Source: Arthrobacter sp. MYb214
GTDB lineage: Bacteria > Actinomycetota > Actinomycetes > Actinomycetales > Micrococcaceae
Assembly (NCBI RefSeq): GCF_002979865.1
Contig: NZ_PCPZ01000005.1
Location: 124,001-188,000 of the forward strand
Direction of reading: 5' to 3'
DNA: 64,000 nucleotides
In this document: piece after piece, positions 1-8,220 of the stretch
Position numbering within the stretch: position 1 is the stretch's first letter
Layout of the letters: the number at the start of each line of letters is the position of its first letter
Notes under the pieces: generated by a model
Databases searched by the model: none
Told to the model about the DNA's origin: nothing
The model's input: only the letters and a program-made list of their open reading frames with translations
Made by a program: the position numbers and the translations under genes

Positions 1-21
1 TTTTCGAACCAGTGAAATGAA

Positions 22-1158
22 GTGGCGCAGATGGAACTAGTGCAGGCGCTCATGGCAGGCGCGCGCGGGCGCAGGATGCTGTGGGAGTTCGCCACTGCCA
101 GCGAAGAGGAGCTGCTACCGGCGTTCGGGGAGCATCCGCTGCATGCGGCGATGTTCTACGCCGCGTATCACGTAGCGGTAGAACGCGGCGAAAGCGTTGG
201 CCTGTTTGGCGCGGATGAATCCAGCATGCCCGAAACCAGTGTCCAGCAGATCGCCCGGCGCCTGGACGGCACCACTTTGGTTCCGGCCACCGCAGCGCTG
301 CTGCAGCAAGCGCTGGTCCGCTCGGTCGACAGTGCCCGCTATTGGCAGGAACCGGATGGGGAAGACACCCTGCTGGCGTTGCCGGAACTGGCCGCGCCGC
401 TTGAGCGCGTGGCCCGGCACCTGGCGGACAGCGGGCTCGCGGCCTGGTGGCTGGATACCGTGGATCTGCGCAACCAATTCCAGGTCGAATTCGACCAGCA
501 TGACCCGCAGGGCAGGACGCAGGCTCCCGGCAGCAATGCCCCGGGCATACTGCAGGAGTGGAGGGCTGGCATCCTGGCGACCGAAGCCCGCGATGCCGCC
601 GAAATGAGCAGCACCCCGCTGGGCAGCTTCGGCGGGGAATGGTGGTCCAAGCCCAGCAGCCGCCTGCCCTCCACTACCGGTGTGTTCCCAGACCGGGAGC
701 CAGTGGGCCTGAGTTGCGTGGAAGACGGTTTCGGATGGGAGCAAGCCAGCGTCAGGTTCACGAGCGTGCCTCCCGCAGCCAAGGTGCTGGAGATCGCCAC
801 GGCCGAGGACTGGATCCGGCTCTGCCGCGAGCACGGCATCGAGGTCACCGCGCACAAGCGCCACGACTGGTACCTGGCCACCGGGCGCGACGGCGCATGG
901 AAGACCCCCGACTGGCTGGCCGTGGCGCGCGATTACGACGGGGTGCATCTGGGCATCGGCGCCTATCTGGCGCTCGCCGGGCAATGCCTCGACATCGATG
1001 ATAAATACGCCAGCGTGATCGCCGGGTGGGACCCGGACCAGACGTTCTGGTTCACCGATGAGCTGCGGTGCTACGGGCCTGCACAGGAATGGATCTGCCT
1101 GGACGCCAACAACGAGGATGCACGCTGGGTGCCTTCCGGCGATGGCCCAAGTTCATGA
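22..1158 (+). CDS. Hypothetical protein, function unknown
   Basis: I do not recognise this 378-residue protein. It has no signal peptide or membrane segment and is rich in Trp, Asp and Glu, so it looks soluble and cytoplasmic. The C-terminal third is Trp-rich (for example WDPDQTFWFTDE). The start is uncertain: the GTG at 22 lies almost at the window edge, and an ATG at 31 in the same frame is equally possible. It reads toward a thioesterase gene 40 bases downstream, which may be co-transcribed. Codon use matches its high-GC neighbours, so it is likely a genuine chromosomal gene. No role can be assigned from sequence alone. Confidence 0.7.
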   Translation: MAQMELVQALMAGARGRRMLWEFATASEEELLPAFGEHPLHAAMFYAAYHVAVERGESVGLFGADESSMPETSVQQIARRLDGTTLVPATAALLQQALVRSVDSARYWQEPDGEDTLLALPELAAPLERVARHLADSGLAAWWLDTVDLRNQFQVEFDQHDPQGRTQAPGSNAPGILQEWRAGILATEARDAAEMSSTPLGSFGGEWWSKPSSRLPSTTGVFPDREPVGLSCVEDGFGWEQASVRFTSVPPAAKVLEIATAEDWIRLCREHGIEVTAHKRHDWYLATGRDGAWKTPDWLAVARDYDGVHLGIGAYLALAGQCLDIDDKYASVIAGWDPDQTFWFTDELRCYGPAQEWICLDANNEDARWVPSGDGPSS

Positions 1159-1198
1159 GCCGTCACGGGCGCAGTAGCCAGCCCGGGTTTCTGGTGCA

Positions 1199-1639
1199 AT
1201 GGGTTCCATGAGCGAAACGACAAACGATGAACTGGCCGCGGCTACCGAAGTCATCTTGCAGCTGCGCTGGTCGGACCAGGACGCCCTGGGCCATGTGAAC
1301 AATGCGCGCATCGTGACCCTGATGGAAGAAGCCCGCATCCGCTGGACGCGCGAGGCCGGGACAACAGGCCGTTTCGAATTCGGCACCGTGGTGGCATCCA
1401 TCCAGATCGACTACCTGCGCCCGCTGTACTACCAGCCCGAGATGCTCATCCGCATGGGCATCAGCCGGCTGGGCAACAAGTCCTTCACCGTGCGGGGCAT
1501 CGGCTACCAGGACGGGCAGCCGGTATTCGACTCGACCACGGTCATGGTGCCGCTGGCAACCGATGGCGTCTCGTCACGCCCGCTCAACGAGCTGGAGCGC
1601 AGCTGGCTCGGCAAATCGCTGATCCCAGCACGCAGCTAG
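1199..1639 (+). CDS. Acyl-CoA thioesterase, hotdog fold (4HBT/YbgC type)
   Basis: A 146-residue single hotdog domain. The segment LRWSDQDALGHVNNARIVTL near residues 23-42 is the classic 4HBT/YbgC N-terminal motif, in which an Asp next to the H-V-N sequence is catalytic. Family members hydrolyse short acyl-CoA or aromatic acyl-CoA thioesters in the cytoplasm. Size fits the family. The start may be ATG 1199 or ATG 1208. The gene converges on the XRE regulator and the two coding ends overlap by four bases. The substrate is unknown; placement beside aromatic catabolism genes makes an aromatic acyl-CoA possible, but this is inference. Confidence 0.85.
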   Translation: MGSMSETTNDELAAATEVILQLRWSDQDALGHVNNARIVTLMEEARIRWTREAGTTGRFEFGTVVASIQIDYLRPLYYQPEMLIRMGISRLGNKSFTVRGIGYQDGQPVFDSTTVMVPLATDGVSSRPLNELERSWLGKSLIPARS

Positions 1640-2487
1640 GCTTCGGGTGCCGGTCCCTGGCCGTTGAGCAGCGCGGCCAGATCGCGCAGCTTCGCTTCGG
1701 AGTCCGAGCCCGGGTCGGTGGTGTAGATGAACAGGGTCTGGTCTGGTGCCCCGGTCACGTCCAAGGCCTCGTAGTTGACCTCCAGATAGCCCACCTGGGG
1801 ATGGTTGAACCGCTTGATCCCGTCCCGCCGCTCGACCACCCGGTGATCGGCCCACCAGGTGCGGAATTCTTCGCTGTTCATGGACAGCTCTCCGACCAGC
1901 TGCGCGAGCAGCGGATCATGCGGATGGCGCCCGGCATCCAGGCGCAAGGTGCCGACCATCGAGGCGGCGATCTGCTCCCAGTCGGCGTAGCGCTGCCTGG
2001 CTTCGGGATCCAGAAAGGCCCAGCGGATCAGGCTGCGGTGGCGCACCGGCTTGGCGAGGAAGTCGGTGAGCAGGCTGGCGGCCAGCGCATTCATGCACAG
2101 CACCTCGGTACGCCGTCCGCGGATGAAGGCCGGATGCCCGGTGAAGGAATCCAGCAGCTGATGCAATGAGGGGCGTACCCGCTGGATGCTGCTCGACGGG
2201 ATGTTGCGCCCGGAACCGGAGACCGAGCGGGCCAGATTGAACAAATGCCCGGCCGCCGTCTCATCCAGTTCCAGGGCCTTGGCCAACGCGCCGAGCACGG
2301 ATTCGGAAGGGCGCTTGTGCCGGCCCTGTTCCAGCCGGGTGTAGTAGTCGGTGCTCACGCCGGCCAGGACCGCAACCTCTTCGCGGCGCAGGCCAGGCAC
2401 GCGTCGCCGGGGACCGCCATCGCCTGCCGGGCTGATCAGGGCCCGCCGTGCCTTGAGGAATTCGCCGAGCTCGGTATTGGAATTCAT
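1636..2487 (-). CDS. XRE-family regulator with MmyB-like ligand-binding domain
   Basis: A 283-residue transcription factor. An N-terminal helix-turn-helix (about residues 8-75) includes the family sequence GLRREEVAVLAGVSTDYYTR and a following LEQGR segment. The rest matches the MmyB-like domain (ending near LFIYTTDPGSDSE), which in related proteins is thought to bind a fatty acid or similar ligand. I chose ATG 2487 over the upstream in-frame codon at 2517 because GAAAGGA lies about nine bases before it. It is divergent from the benE-like gene, so autoregulation and control of benE are plausible. The shared intergenic region carries two TATCCTAG copies 40 bases apart. Confidence 0.88.
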   Translation of the reverse strand: MNSNTELGEFLKARRALISPAGDGGPRRRVPGLRREEVAVLAGVSTDYYTRLEQGRHKRPSESVLGALAKALELDETAAGHLFNLARSVSGSGRNIPSSSIQRVRPSLHQLLDSFTGHPAFIRGRRTEVLCMNALAASLLTDFLAKPVRHRSLIRWAFLDPEARQRYADWEQIAASMVGTLRLDAGRHPHDPLLAQLVGELSMNSEEFRTWWADHRVVERRDGIKRFNHPQVGYLEVNYEALDVTGAPDQTLFIYTTDPGSDSEAKLRDLAALLNGQGPAPEA

Positions 2488-2528
2488 CCCTGCATTCCTT
2501 TCATCCGCGGGCCGCATCGCCCCGGTCT

Positions 2529-2576
2529 TATCCTAGCCCTGCGTGCAGTGGCAGCTAGCAGCCCGAACTATCCTAG
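2529..2576. promoter_or_regulatory. Repeated TATCCTAG motif between XRE gene and benE
   Basis: TATCCTAG occurs at 2529-2536 and again at 2569-2576, on the same strand and 40 bases apart, about four helical turns. It lies between the divergent XRE and benE starts. This could be a pair of operator half-sites for the XRE regulator; nothing beyond position and repetition supports that. Confidence 0.3.
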
Positions 2577-2678
2577 GACTGCCATACCCCGGATCAATGC
2601 GCCACGTCCCACGGCCCCTGGAGCCGTGCAATGGTGGTGGACTATTAATGCCACTGCCACCATCGCCCAGGAGCGCAC

Positions 2679-3974
2679 ATGCCCAAACCCGCCGATAACC
2701 TGCCCACCCGCGAATCGGCTCCAGCAGCTGCGCGAGCACCACGCGAACCGCTGCTGGAGCGGGCCGCGCAACGGCCTGCCGGAATCCGCGACCTGCTGCG
2801 CGACGTGGGCGGGGTATATGCCAGCAATGGCGTGATCGGGCTGGTGTTCTCCGCCTCGGGCCCCATCGCGGTCACCCTTGCGGTGGGTGCCGCTGGCGGG
2901 CTGTCCCAGGCCGAGATGGCTTCCTGGGTCTGCGGGATCTTCCTCTCCGCCGGGTTGGCGACCATCGTGATGTCCCTGCTCTACCGCCAGCCGCTGGGAT
3001 TCGCCTGGTCCATCCCCGGCACGGTGCTGCTGGGCCCTTCGCTGCAGCACCTGTCCTTCCCCGAAGTGGTCGGGGCGTTCTTCGTCTCCGGGGTACTGGT
3101 CCTGGCCTTGGGCGCTACCGGGGTGGTGCGCCGGATCATGGCGGCCATACCCATGCCGATTGTGATGGCCATGGTGGCCGCGGTTTTCTTGCGCTTCGGC
3201 ACCGACATCGTCTCGTCCACCCAAGCCAACCCGGTGTTGGCCGGCCCCATGGTGCTGGTCTTCGTCCTGCTCGCTGCGGTGCCGGCGCTGGGCAGAAGAA
3301 TTCCCCCGGTGCTGGGCACGCTGATCGCCGGGGTCATCGCGGTGGCCGCCAGCGGCCAGTTCGCGTTGGACGCAGCTGGCGGGCCCGTGCTGGCCACCCC
3401 GGTGTTCACCGCTCCGGAATTCAGCTGGGCTGCGCAGCTGGAACTGGTAGTGCCGTTGGCCATCACCGTGCTGATTGTGCAGAACGGCCAGGGTGTCGCG
3501 GTGCTGCGCTCTGCCGGGCACCGTCCCCCGGTCAATGCCTTTGCGCTGGCCTCGGGCGGGTTCTCGATCCTGAACGCATGCTTCGGTGCGGTGTCCGCCT
3601 GCGTCACCGGGCCAACCAACGCGTTGCTCACATCATCTGGCGAAAAGCACCGCCAGTACACCGCAGCGGTGGTCTATGGCCTCCTGTCCCTGCTCTTCGC
3701 CCTGTTCGCTCCAACGCTGACGCGCTTCATGCTGGCCACCCCAGAGGCTTTCGTGCTGGCCTTGGGAGGCATCGCCATGCTCAAGGCCCTGCAGCAGGCC
3801 TTTGTGACGGCCTTCGCCACCAAATTCACCCTGGGCGCCCTCGTGACGTTCGTGGTAACCATTTCCGGCCTGGACCTGTTCAACATCCATGCCGCCTTCT
3901 GGGGCATCCTCATCGGATATGGCGCCTCCCGGCTCATGGAACGCACGGACCATTCGACCGCTTCCCGGCACTAG
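2679..3974 (+). CDS. benE: Benzoate/H+ symporter, BenE family
   Basis: A 431-residue integral membrane protein with about 12 hydrophobic segments after a roughly 45-residue cytoplasmic N-terminus. It shows the BenE pattern throughout, including a Q-P-L-G-F-A-W-S-I-P-G-T segment near residue 104 and VQNGQGVAVLRSAG in the second half. Family members import benzoate with protons across the inner membrane. The start ATG 2679 follows AGGAG closely. It is divergent from the XRE regulator, its likely controller. No benzoate ring-hydroxylating genes are in the window, so the substrate here could be another aromatic acid that feeds the adjacent pca genes. Confidence 0.9.
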   Translation: MPKPADNLPTRESAPAAARAPREPLLERAAQRPAGIRDLLRDVGGVYASNGVIGLVFSASGPIAVTLAVGAAGGLSQAEMASWVCGIFLSAGLATIVMSLLYRQPLGFAWSIPGTVLLGPSLQHLSFPEVVGAFFVSGVLVLALGATGVVRRIMAAIPMPIVMAMVAAVFLRFGTDIVSSTQANPVLAGPMVLVFVLLAAVPALGRRIPPVLGTLIAGVIAVAASGQFALDAAGGPVLATPVFTAPEFSWAAQLELVVPLAITVLIVQNGQGVAVLRSAGHRPPVNAFALASGGFSILNACFGAVSACVTGPTNALLTSSGEKHRQYTAAVVYGLLSLLFALFAPTLTRFMLATPEAFVLALGGIAMLKALQQAFVTAFATKFTLGALVTFVVTISGLDLFNIHAAFWGILIGYGASRLMERTDHSTASRH

Positions 3975-4075
3975 CGGCAACGGCCCGCACCCTGGCCAGC
4001 TGGCAGTTCGTGCCGAGCCTGCGAGCTGGCCTAAGCTGGCGGTAGCTTACATCGATCTTTTCGGACAGGACGGGC

Positions 4076-4867
4076 ATGGCCACGGGCAGCATGTATCGGG
4101 TGGGAATACTGGGCCACGGGGCGATCGGCTCCGTGGTGGCGGAGCAACTGGCAGCCGGGACGGTGCACGGTGCCCAGCTCGAAGGGGTGATCCTGCGCCG
4201 TCCGCAAACCGGGCTGGAGCATGAGCAGCTGAGCTGGGAGTCGGCCCTGGAGCGCTGCGACCTGGTGGTCGAATGCGCGGGCCAGCAAGCCCTGCGCGAG
4301 AATGCGGTGCGCATCCTGGCCTGTGGGGTTGACCTGCTGGCCAGTTCCATGGGAGCGCTGGCTGACCCGGAGTTCGCCGCGCAAGTGCAGGCCGCCGGAC
4401 CTGGACGCTTTTCCAGCACTGCCGGGGCCATCGGCGGATTGGACCTGCTGGGCGCGGCTGCCCGGATGGGCGGCATCGACCAGGTGCTGGTGACGACGCG
4501 CAAGCTGCCGGCCACCTTGGTGCAGCCGTGGATGGATGCGCAGCGGCGCGGTGAATTGGAGCAGGCCGCCGGACCGGTAGAGGTATTTCGCGGTCCAGCC
4601 GCGGCAGCGGCCCAGGACTTCCCGAAGTCATTGAATGTGGCCGCGGCGGTGGCGTTGGCTGTGGGGGATTGGGATGCGGTGACAGCCAGATTGATCGCCG
4701 ACCCGGAGGCAGGCCTGACCGAGCACCGAGTCGAGGCGCGCGGCCCAGCCGGCGAGTACAGCTTCTCGATCAAGAACCACCCCTCGCCACGCAACCCGCG
4801 CACCAGCGGCATCGTCCCGTGGGCTCTGCTGCACTCGATCCGGCAAGCCGCGGCGGCGCGCCGCTAG
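4076..4867 (+). CDS. Aspartate dehydrogenase-family oxidoreductase
   Basis: A 263-residue protein with an N-terminal NAD(P)-binding Rossmann fold (VGILGHGAIGSVVAEQL, residues about 8-24) and a C-terminal DUF108/aspartate-dehydrogenase domain containing IKNHPSPRNPRTSGIVPWAL. Characterised relatives such as NadX oxidise L-aspartate to iminoaspartate for NAD synthesis; others act on different amino acids. An AGGA sequence precedes ATG 4076. It follows benE by about 100 bases on the same strand and is convergent with pcaC, separated from it by 16 bases. The link to aromatic catabolism is not clear, so the true substrate is open. Confidence 0.8.
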   Translation: MATGSMYRVGILGHGAIGSVVAEQLAAGTVHGAQLEGVILRRPQTGLEHEQLSWESALERCDLVVECAGQQALRENAVRILACGVDLLASSMGALADPEFAAQVQAAGPGRFSSTAGAIGGLDLLGAAARMGGIDQVLVTTRKLPATLVQPWMDAQRRGELEQAAGPVEVFRGPAAAAAQDFPKSLNVAAAVALAVGDWDAVTARLIADPEAGLTEHRVEARGPAGEYSFSIKNHPSPRNPRTSGIVPWALLHSIRQAAAARR

Positions 4868-4883
4868 CGGCGCGGTGCCACCG

Positions 4884-5291
4884 CTAGTGGCCTTCGGCTG
4901 CCGCGTACTCCTCCAGCACCTTCTTGCCGACCTTGAACGCCACGTTCGCCGCCGGAACGGAACAGTAGATGGCGCACTGCAAGAAGACTTCCTTGATTTC
5001 TTCGGGAGCCATGCCATTGCGCAGGGCCGCGTGCACATGCATTTCCAGTTCTTCCCAGTAGCCGCCGGCGATCATTGCGGTCAGCGTGATGGCGCTGCGG
5101 GTAGTGCGCGGCAGGCCGTCGCGGGTCCAGATGGTGCCCCATGCGTAGCGGGTGATCATTTCCTGGAATTCGTCGGTGAACTCATTCGAGTTCCTGGTGG
5201 AACGCTCAACGTGCTCGTTGCCCAGCACCTGGCGGCGTACCTCCATGCCAGCATCATAGGTATCGCCGGGAAGGCGCGGTGAATCAGCCAT
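4884..5291 (-). CDS. pcaC: 4-carboxymuconolactone decarboxylase
   Basis: A 135-residue small decarboxylase of the AhpD/CMD fold that converts 4-carboxymuconolactone to 3-oxoadipate enol-lactone in the protocatechuate branch of the beta-ketoadipate pathway. Typical sequences are present: YAWGTIWTRDGLPRTTRSAI and ALRNGMAPEEIKEVFLQCAI. It is a stand-alone gene, not the PcaL fusion seen in some actinobacteria. It is the last gene of the pobA-pcaHGBDC operon, 18 bases after pcaD. An 18-bp palindrome (CGCGCCGCT and its complement) sits at 4857-4874 at the convergent junction with the neighbouring gene. Confidence 0.95.
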   Translation of the reverse strand: MADSPRLPGDTYDAGMEVRRQVLGNEHVERSTRNSNEFTDEFQEMITRYAWGTIWTRDGLPRTTRSAITLTAMIAGGYWEELEMHVHAALRNGMAPEEIKEVFLQCAIYCSVPAANVAFKVGKKVLEEYAAAEGH

Positions 5292-5309
5292 TTCTGCAAG
5301 TCCTCGCTT

Positions 5310-6107
5310 CTAGTTGGCCAGCAAGAACTCGGCCAGCAAGGCCGCGGTCTCTTCGGGTGCTTCGGCCGGGGCCAGGTGGGCGGCCGAATCGATGACCGCC
5401 ATGGTTCCGCGGGGTGCATTTTCGGCGATGAACTCCGCGTCTGCCGGAGGGCACACCTGGTCCTGTGCGCCGTTGATGGCAATGATCGGGTCGCTGGTTG
5501 AAGCCAGCTGCCCGCGCACGTCGAATCCTGCCAAGGCGCCGCAGGCGTGGGCGTAGGCGAAGCGGTCAGCGTTCTGCAGGCTGTGCAGCAGCTCGGTGCT
5601 GATCACCGGCTCCTTCTCGATGAATCCCGGTGCGAACCAGCGCTCGGCAGAACCGGCGACCATGGTCGGGGTGCCGGCCTTGGCGACCAGCTCGGCACGG
5701 TCGGTCCACCCGTCGGGGGTGCCGATCTTCGCCGCAGAGCAGATGGAGGACAACGCGTCGAAGAAGCCGGCGTGGTCCACGGCCAGCTGCAGGGCGGTGG
5801 CCCCGCCGACCGACACTCCGGCGTAGTACAGCTTGCTGCCCTCGGAGATGACGCCGTCGGCACGCAGCGCCTCGACGGCCTTGGTGACGCCGGTAGCCAG
5901 TTCGGCCAGCGAGAAGGCTTCGGTGGACGGCTTGCTTTCGCCGTGCCCCGGCAGGTCCCAGGCGATGACCTGGAACTTGTCCTTGAGGTAAGGCAAGGCC
6001 GGAGCCCACAGCGGCAGGGCCGCAGTGCCCAGCGAGGGGCCGACGATGAGGGTGGGAAGTGCCTTGTCGGTGTGCAGCAAGGAGGGGGTTAGTTGCGGGA
6101 CTGCCAT
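5310..6107 (-). CDS. pcaD: 3-oxoadipate enol-lactonase
   Basis: A 265-residue alpha/beta hydrolase that opens 3-oxoadipate enol-lactone to 3-oxoadipate. Visible features are an oxyanion-hole region VGPSLGTAALPLW, the strand WDLPGHGES, the nucleophile elbow GVSVGG (where family members often have G-x-S-M-G-G), an acid loop INGAQDQVCPP and a catalytic His in DSAAHLAPAEAP. Its start overlaps the end of pcaB by 19 bases, which indicates translational coupling. Together with pcaC it provides the separate-gene form of the two activities fused in PcaL proteins. Confidence 0.95.
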   Translation of the reverse strand: MAVPQLTPSLLHTDKALPTLIVGPSLGTAALPLWAPALPYLKDKFQVIAWDLPGHGESKPSTEAFSLAELATGVTKAVEALRADGVISEGSKLYYAGVSVGGATALQLAVDHAGFFDALSSICSAAKIGTPDGWTDRAELVAKAGTPTMVAGSAERWFAPGFIEKEPVISTELLHSLQNADRFAYAHACGALAGFDVRGQLASTSDPIIAINGAQDQVCPPADAEFIAENAPRGTMAVIDSAAHLAPAEAPEETAALLAEFLLAN

Positions 6108-7495
6108 GATTCCTTCCGTGCCGAGTAATCGGCGAGTACGGTTTCGGTGAAGCGATCCGCGGCACCGAGGTAGCCAGCTGGATCAAATAATTCGTAGAGG
6201 TCCTGGTCGTTCAAGTCATGCACGGAGATTTCCAGGCGCAGCAGATCGCGCAGGGAAATGCCCTCGTCGAGGCTGCGGCGCACCAATGCCTGGATGGCCG
6301 GTTTTCCGCCGACCACCAGATCAGCCAGGGCGGCAGCGAGTCGTTCGGAGAGCACGGCATCTCCGCCCAGGGCGAGGTTCCGCTCGATGGCAGCGCGATC
6401 CACTCCCAGGCCGTTGGCCAGGAACGAAGCGTGGAATGCCGCCCCTGATGCCAGCCGGGCCAGTTCGCGCAGGGCACTCCATTCGGCGTGCCAGCCGCCA
6501 TCGGGGCGTTCATCCACCGCGGTGCCGGCAGCAGTGAACAGGGTGGAGAGCAATCCGGGGGCGCTGAATGCCGCATTGCGCAGCAGTACCGAGCGCACCG
6601 GGTTCTGCTTCTGCGGCATGGCCGAGGAGCCGCCCTTGCCGGCCTCGCGAGGTTCGGACAGCTCGCCGATTTCCGGACGGGAGGCGGTGAGCACATCAGC
6701 GCCCAGGGTCCCCAGCGCGGCAATGGCCGCACCCAGTGCGGAGCCAAGCTGGAGAATCGGCATGCGGTTGGTGTGCCAGGGCGTTCCCGGATCCTCCAGG
6801 CCCAGCAGGGCCGCCAGATCCGAGGACAGCGACTGGCTTGTGGCCGTTGTCTCCGGCTGGCCGGAGAGCAGCTGCTCCAGGGAGGCGAGCGTGCCCACCG
6901 CACCGCCCCATTGCAAGCGCAGCTGCCGCGCCGCGGCATCCAGCTGCTGCTCGGCATCCAGCACGGCCGAGAGCCAGCTGGCCGCTTTCCAGCCCAAGGT
7001 GGTGGGCAGCGCATGCTGGGTCAGCGAGCGGGCAATGCACACGGTCCCGCGGTGGGCCTGCGCCAGGGCAGCCAACCCGCCAGCGGTGCTGCGCAGATCT
7101 GCCAGCGTGAGCGTGAGCGTCTTGGACAGGACCAGCATCAGCGCTGTGTCGATGATGTCCTGGCTGGTGGCACCGCGGTGCAACGCGGTGCCCGCAGTTG
7201 CCGCGGCCCCGTCGTGCTTGAGCAGGTCGCGCATCATGCCCAGCAGCGGGATGAGCGCATTGGCCCCATCCGGTGTTCTGGAGGCCAGCAAGGCCAGGTC
7301 GTAGCGGTCCGCGCGGGCCACCTCGCGCACGGCCTGCGCATCCTGGACGCTGCACAGGCCGGCATCCGCCTGGACCTGCACCCATCCGGCTTCGGCATCC
7401 AGCATGGCTTGGACGAAAGACGCATCGCTGGCCAAGGCCGCGGCCGCAGTTCCTGCCCAGGCGGGGGCCAGCACGCCGTAGTCTGCGCCATCCAT
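6089..7495 (-). CDS. pcaB: 3-carboxy-cis,cis-muconate cycloisomerase
   Basis: A 468-residue member of the aspartase/fumarase superfamily. The signature GKGGSSAMPQKQNPVRS carries the catalytic Ser loop. It converts 3-carboxy-cis,cis-muconate, the product of PcaGH, to 4-carboxymuconolactone. The ATG at 7495 is preceded by GAGGCACCGA. It is separated from pcaG by 145 bases that hold several strong hairpins, whereas the other pca genes are tightly packed, so its expression relative to pcaHG may be adjusted there. Length is within the usual 440-470 range. Confidence 0.94.
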   Translation of the reverse strand: MDGADYGVLAPAWAGTAAAALASDASFVQAMLDAEAGWVQVQADAGLCSVQDAQAVREVARADRYDLALLASRTPDGANALIPLLGMMRDLLKHDGAAATAGTALHRGATSQDIIDTALMLVLSKTLTLTLADLRSTAGGLAALAQAHRGTVCIARSLTQHALPTTLGWKAASWLSAVLDAEQQLDAAARQLRLQWGGAVGTLASLEQLLSGQPETTATSQSLSSDLAALLGLEDPGTPWHTNRMPILQLGSALGAAIAALGTLGADVLTASRPEIGELSEPREAGKGGSSAMPQKQNPVRSVLLRNAAFSAPGLLSTLFTAAGTAVDERPDGGWHAEWSALRELARLASGAAFHASFLANGLGVDRAAIERNLALGGDAVLSERLAAALADLVVGGKPAIQALVRRSLDEGISLRDLLRLEISVHDLNDQDLYELFDPAGYLGAADRFTETVLADYSARKESWQSRN

Positions 7496-7548
7496 TCGGT
7501 GCCTCGATTCTTAGCTGTTGAGCGTATAAGCCGTCTATCTAGAACTGT

Positions 7549-7629
7549 AGTGCCCGGCAACGGGCAACACCCCGCCGGGCGCTCCAACGCCCGTAACAGT
7601 GCGGGCACTGGGGCAATCCAGCGGGGTGT
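7549..7629 (-). promoter_or_regulatory. Structured pcaG-pcaB intercistronic region
   Basis: Four perfect inverted repeats are packed here. AGTGCCCG (7549-7556) pairs with 7602-7609. GCCCG (7552-7556) pairs with 7561-7565 across a four-base GCAA turn. CGGGCG (7576-7581) pairs with 7588-7593. ACACCCCGC (7567-7575) pairs with 7621-7629. Some pairings exclude others, so alternative folds are possible. It lies inside the operon; partial termination, RNA processing or mRNA stabilisation are candidate roles. Confidence 0.55.
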
Positions 7630-7640
7630 CGCGGTGGCAA

Positions 7641-8219
7641 CTAGCTCTCGCGCGGGTAGGAGAGGAACACCGTTTCGTTCTCGCCTTGCAGGCGGATATC
7701 AAAGCGCAGCGAGCCGTCGTCTTCGCGAGCAGCAATCAGCGTTGCGCGTTCTGCTTCGCCCAGCGATGACAGCAACGGGTCTCTAGCCAGCGCTTCGGTG
7801 TCCTCCGGCAGGTAGATGCGGGTGAACAGGCGATTGAGCAGGCCGCGGGCGAAAACCGCGAGCATGATGAACGGGGCCTTGCCCTCTTCGGTAGCGCCCG
7901 GGTTCACGGTGGTGAAGGTGTAGTGCCCGACGTTATCCACCGCCACGCGCCCCCATCCGGTGAAGGTGTAGCCGTCGCGAACCAGCGAGCCATCGCGGGA
8001 AACGACATTGCCGTTCTCGTCGGCCTGCCAGATTTCCAGCAGGGCGTCCGGAATGGCCTCGCCGTTGCCGTCATAGACCATCCCGTGCAGGCGCACCGAG
8101 CGGGGATGGGCCTGGCTGGCCAGCTCATTGCCCTTCTCATAGGGCAACGCGTAGCCGTAGAACGGGCCGATGGTCTGCCCCGGTGTGGGGGCCAGCTTCA
8201 GTTCTGGTGCCTGAGCCAT
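7641..8219 (-). CDS. pcaG: Protocatechuate 3,4-dioxygenase, alpha subunit
   Basis: A 192-residue intradiol dioxygenase alpha subunit. With PcaH it forms the Fe(III) enzyme that cleaves protocatechuate between its hydroxyls. Family features are TPGQTIGPFYGYALPY near the N-terminus, VRLHGMVYDGNGEAIPDALL and LLNRLFTRIYLP. As expected for the alpha chain it lacks the iron ligands found in PcaH. I placed the start at ATG 8219, two bases from the pcaH stop, with GAGGGAGA about eight bases upstream; a longer reading from 8306 would overlap pcaH and has no comparable ribosome site. Confidence 0.95.
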   Translation of the reverse strand: MAQAPELKLAPTPGQTIGPFYGYALPYEKGNELASQAHPRSVRLHGMVYDGNGEAIPDALLEIWQADENGNVVSRDGSLVRDGYTFTGWGRVAVDNVGHYTFTTVNPGATEEGKAPFIMLAVFARGLLNRLFTRIYLPEDTEALARDPLLSSLGEAERATLIAAREDDGSLRFDIRLQGENETVFLSYPRES

Positions 8220-8220
8220 G

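Noticed and set aside
2568-3521. 317-codon minus-strand frame within benE
   Set aside because: His/Gln/Gly-rich translation typical of an antisense shadow; benE on the other strand has clear family motifs.
4857-4874. 18-bp palindrome at the convergent end of the aspartate-dehydrogenase-like gene and pcaC
   Set aside because: Self-complementary without a loop or T-run and partly coding; it may arise from GC-rich codons, so I do not call it a terminator.
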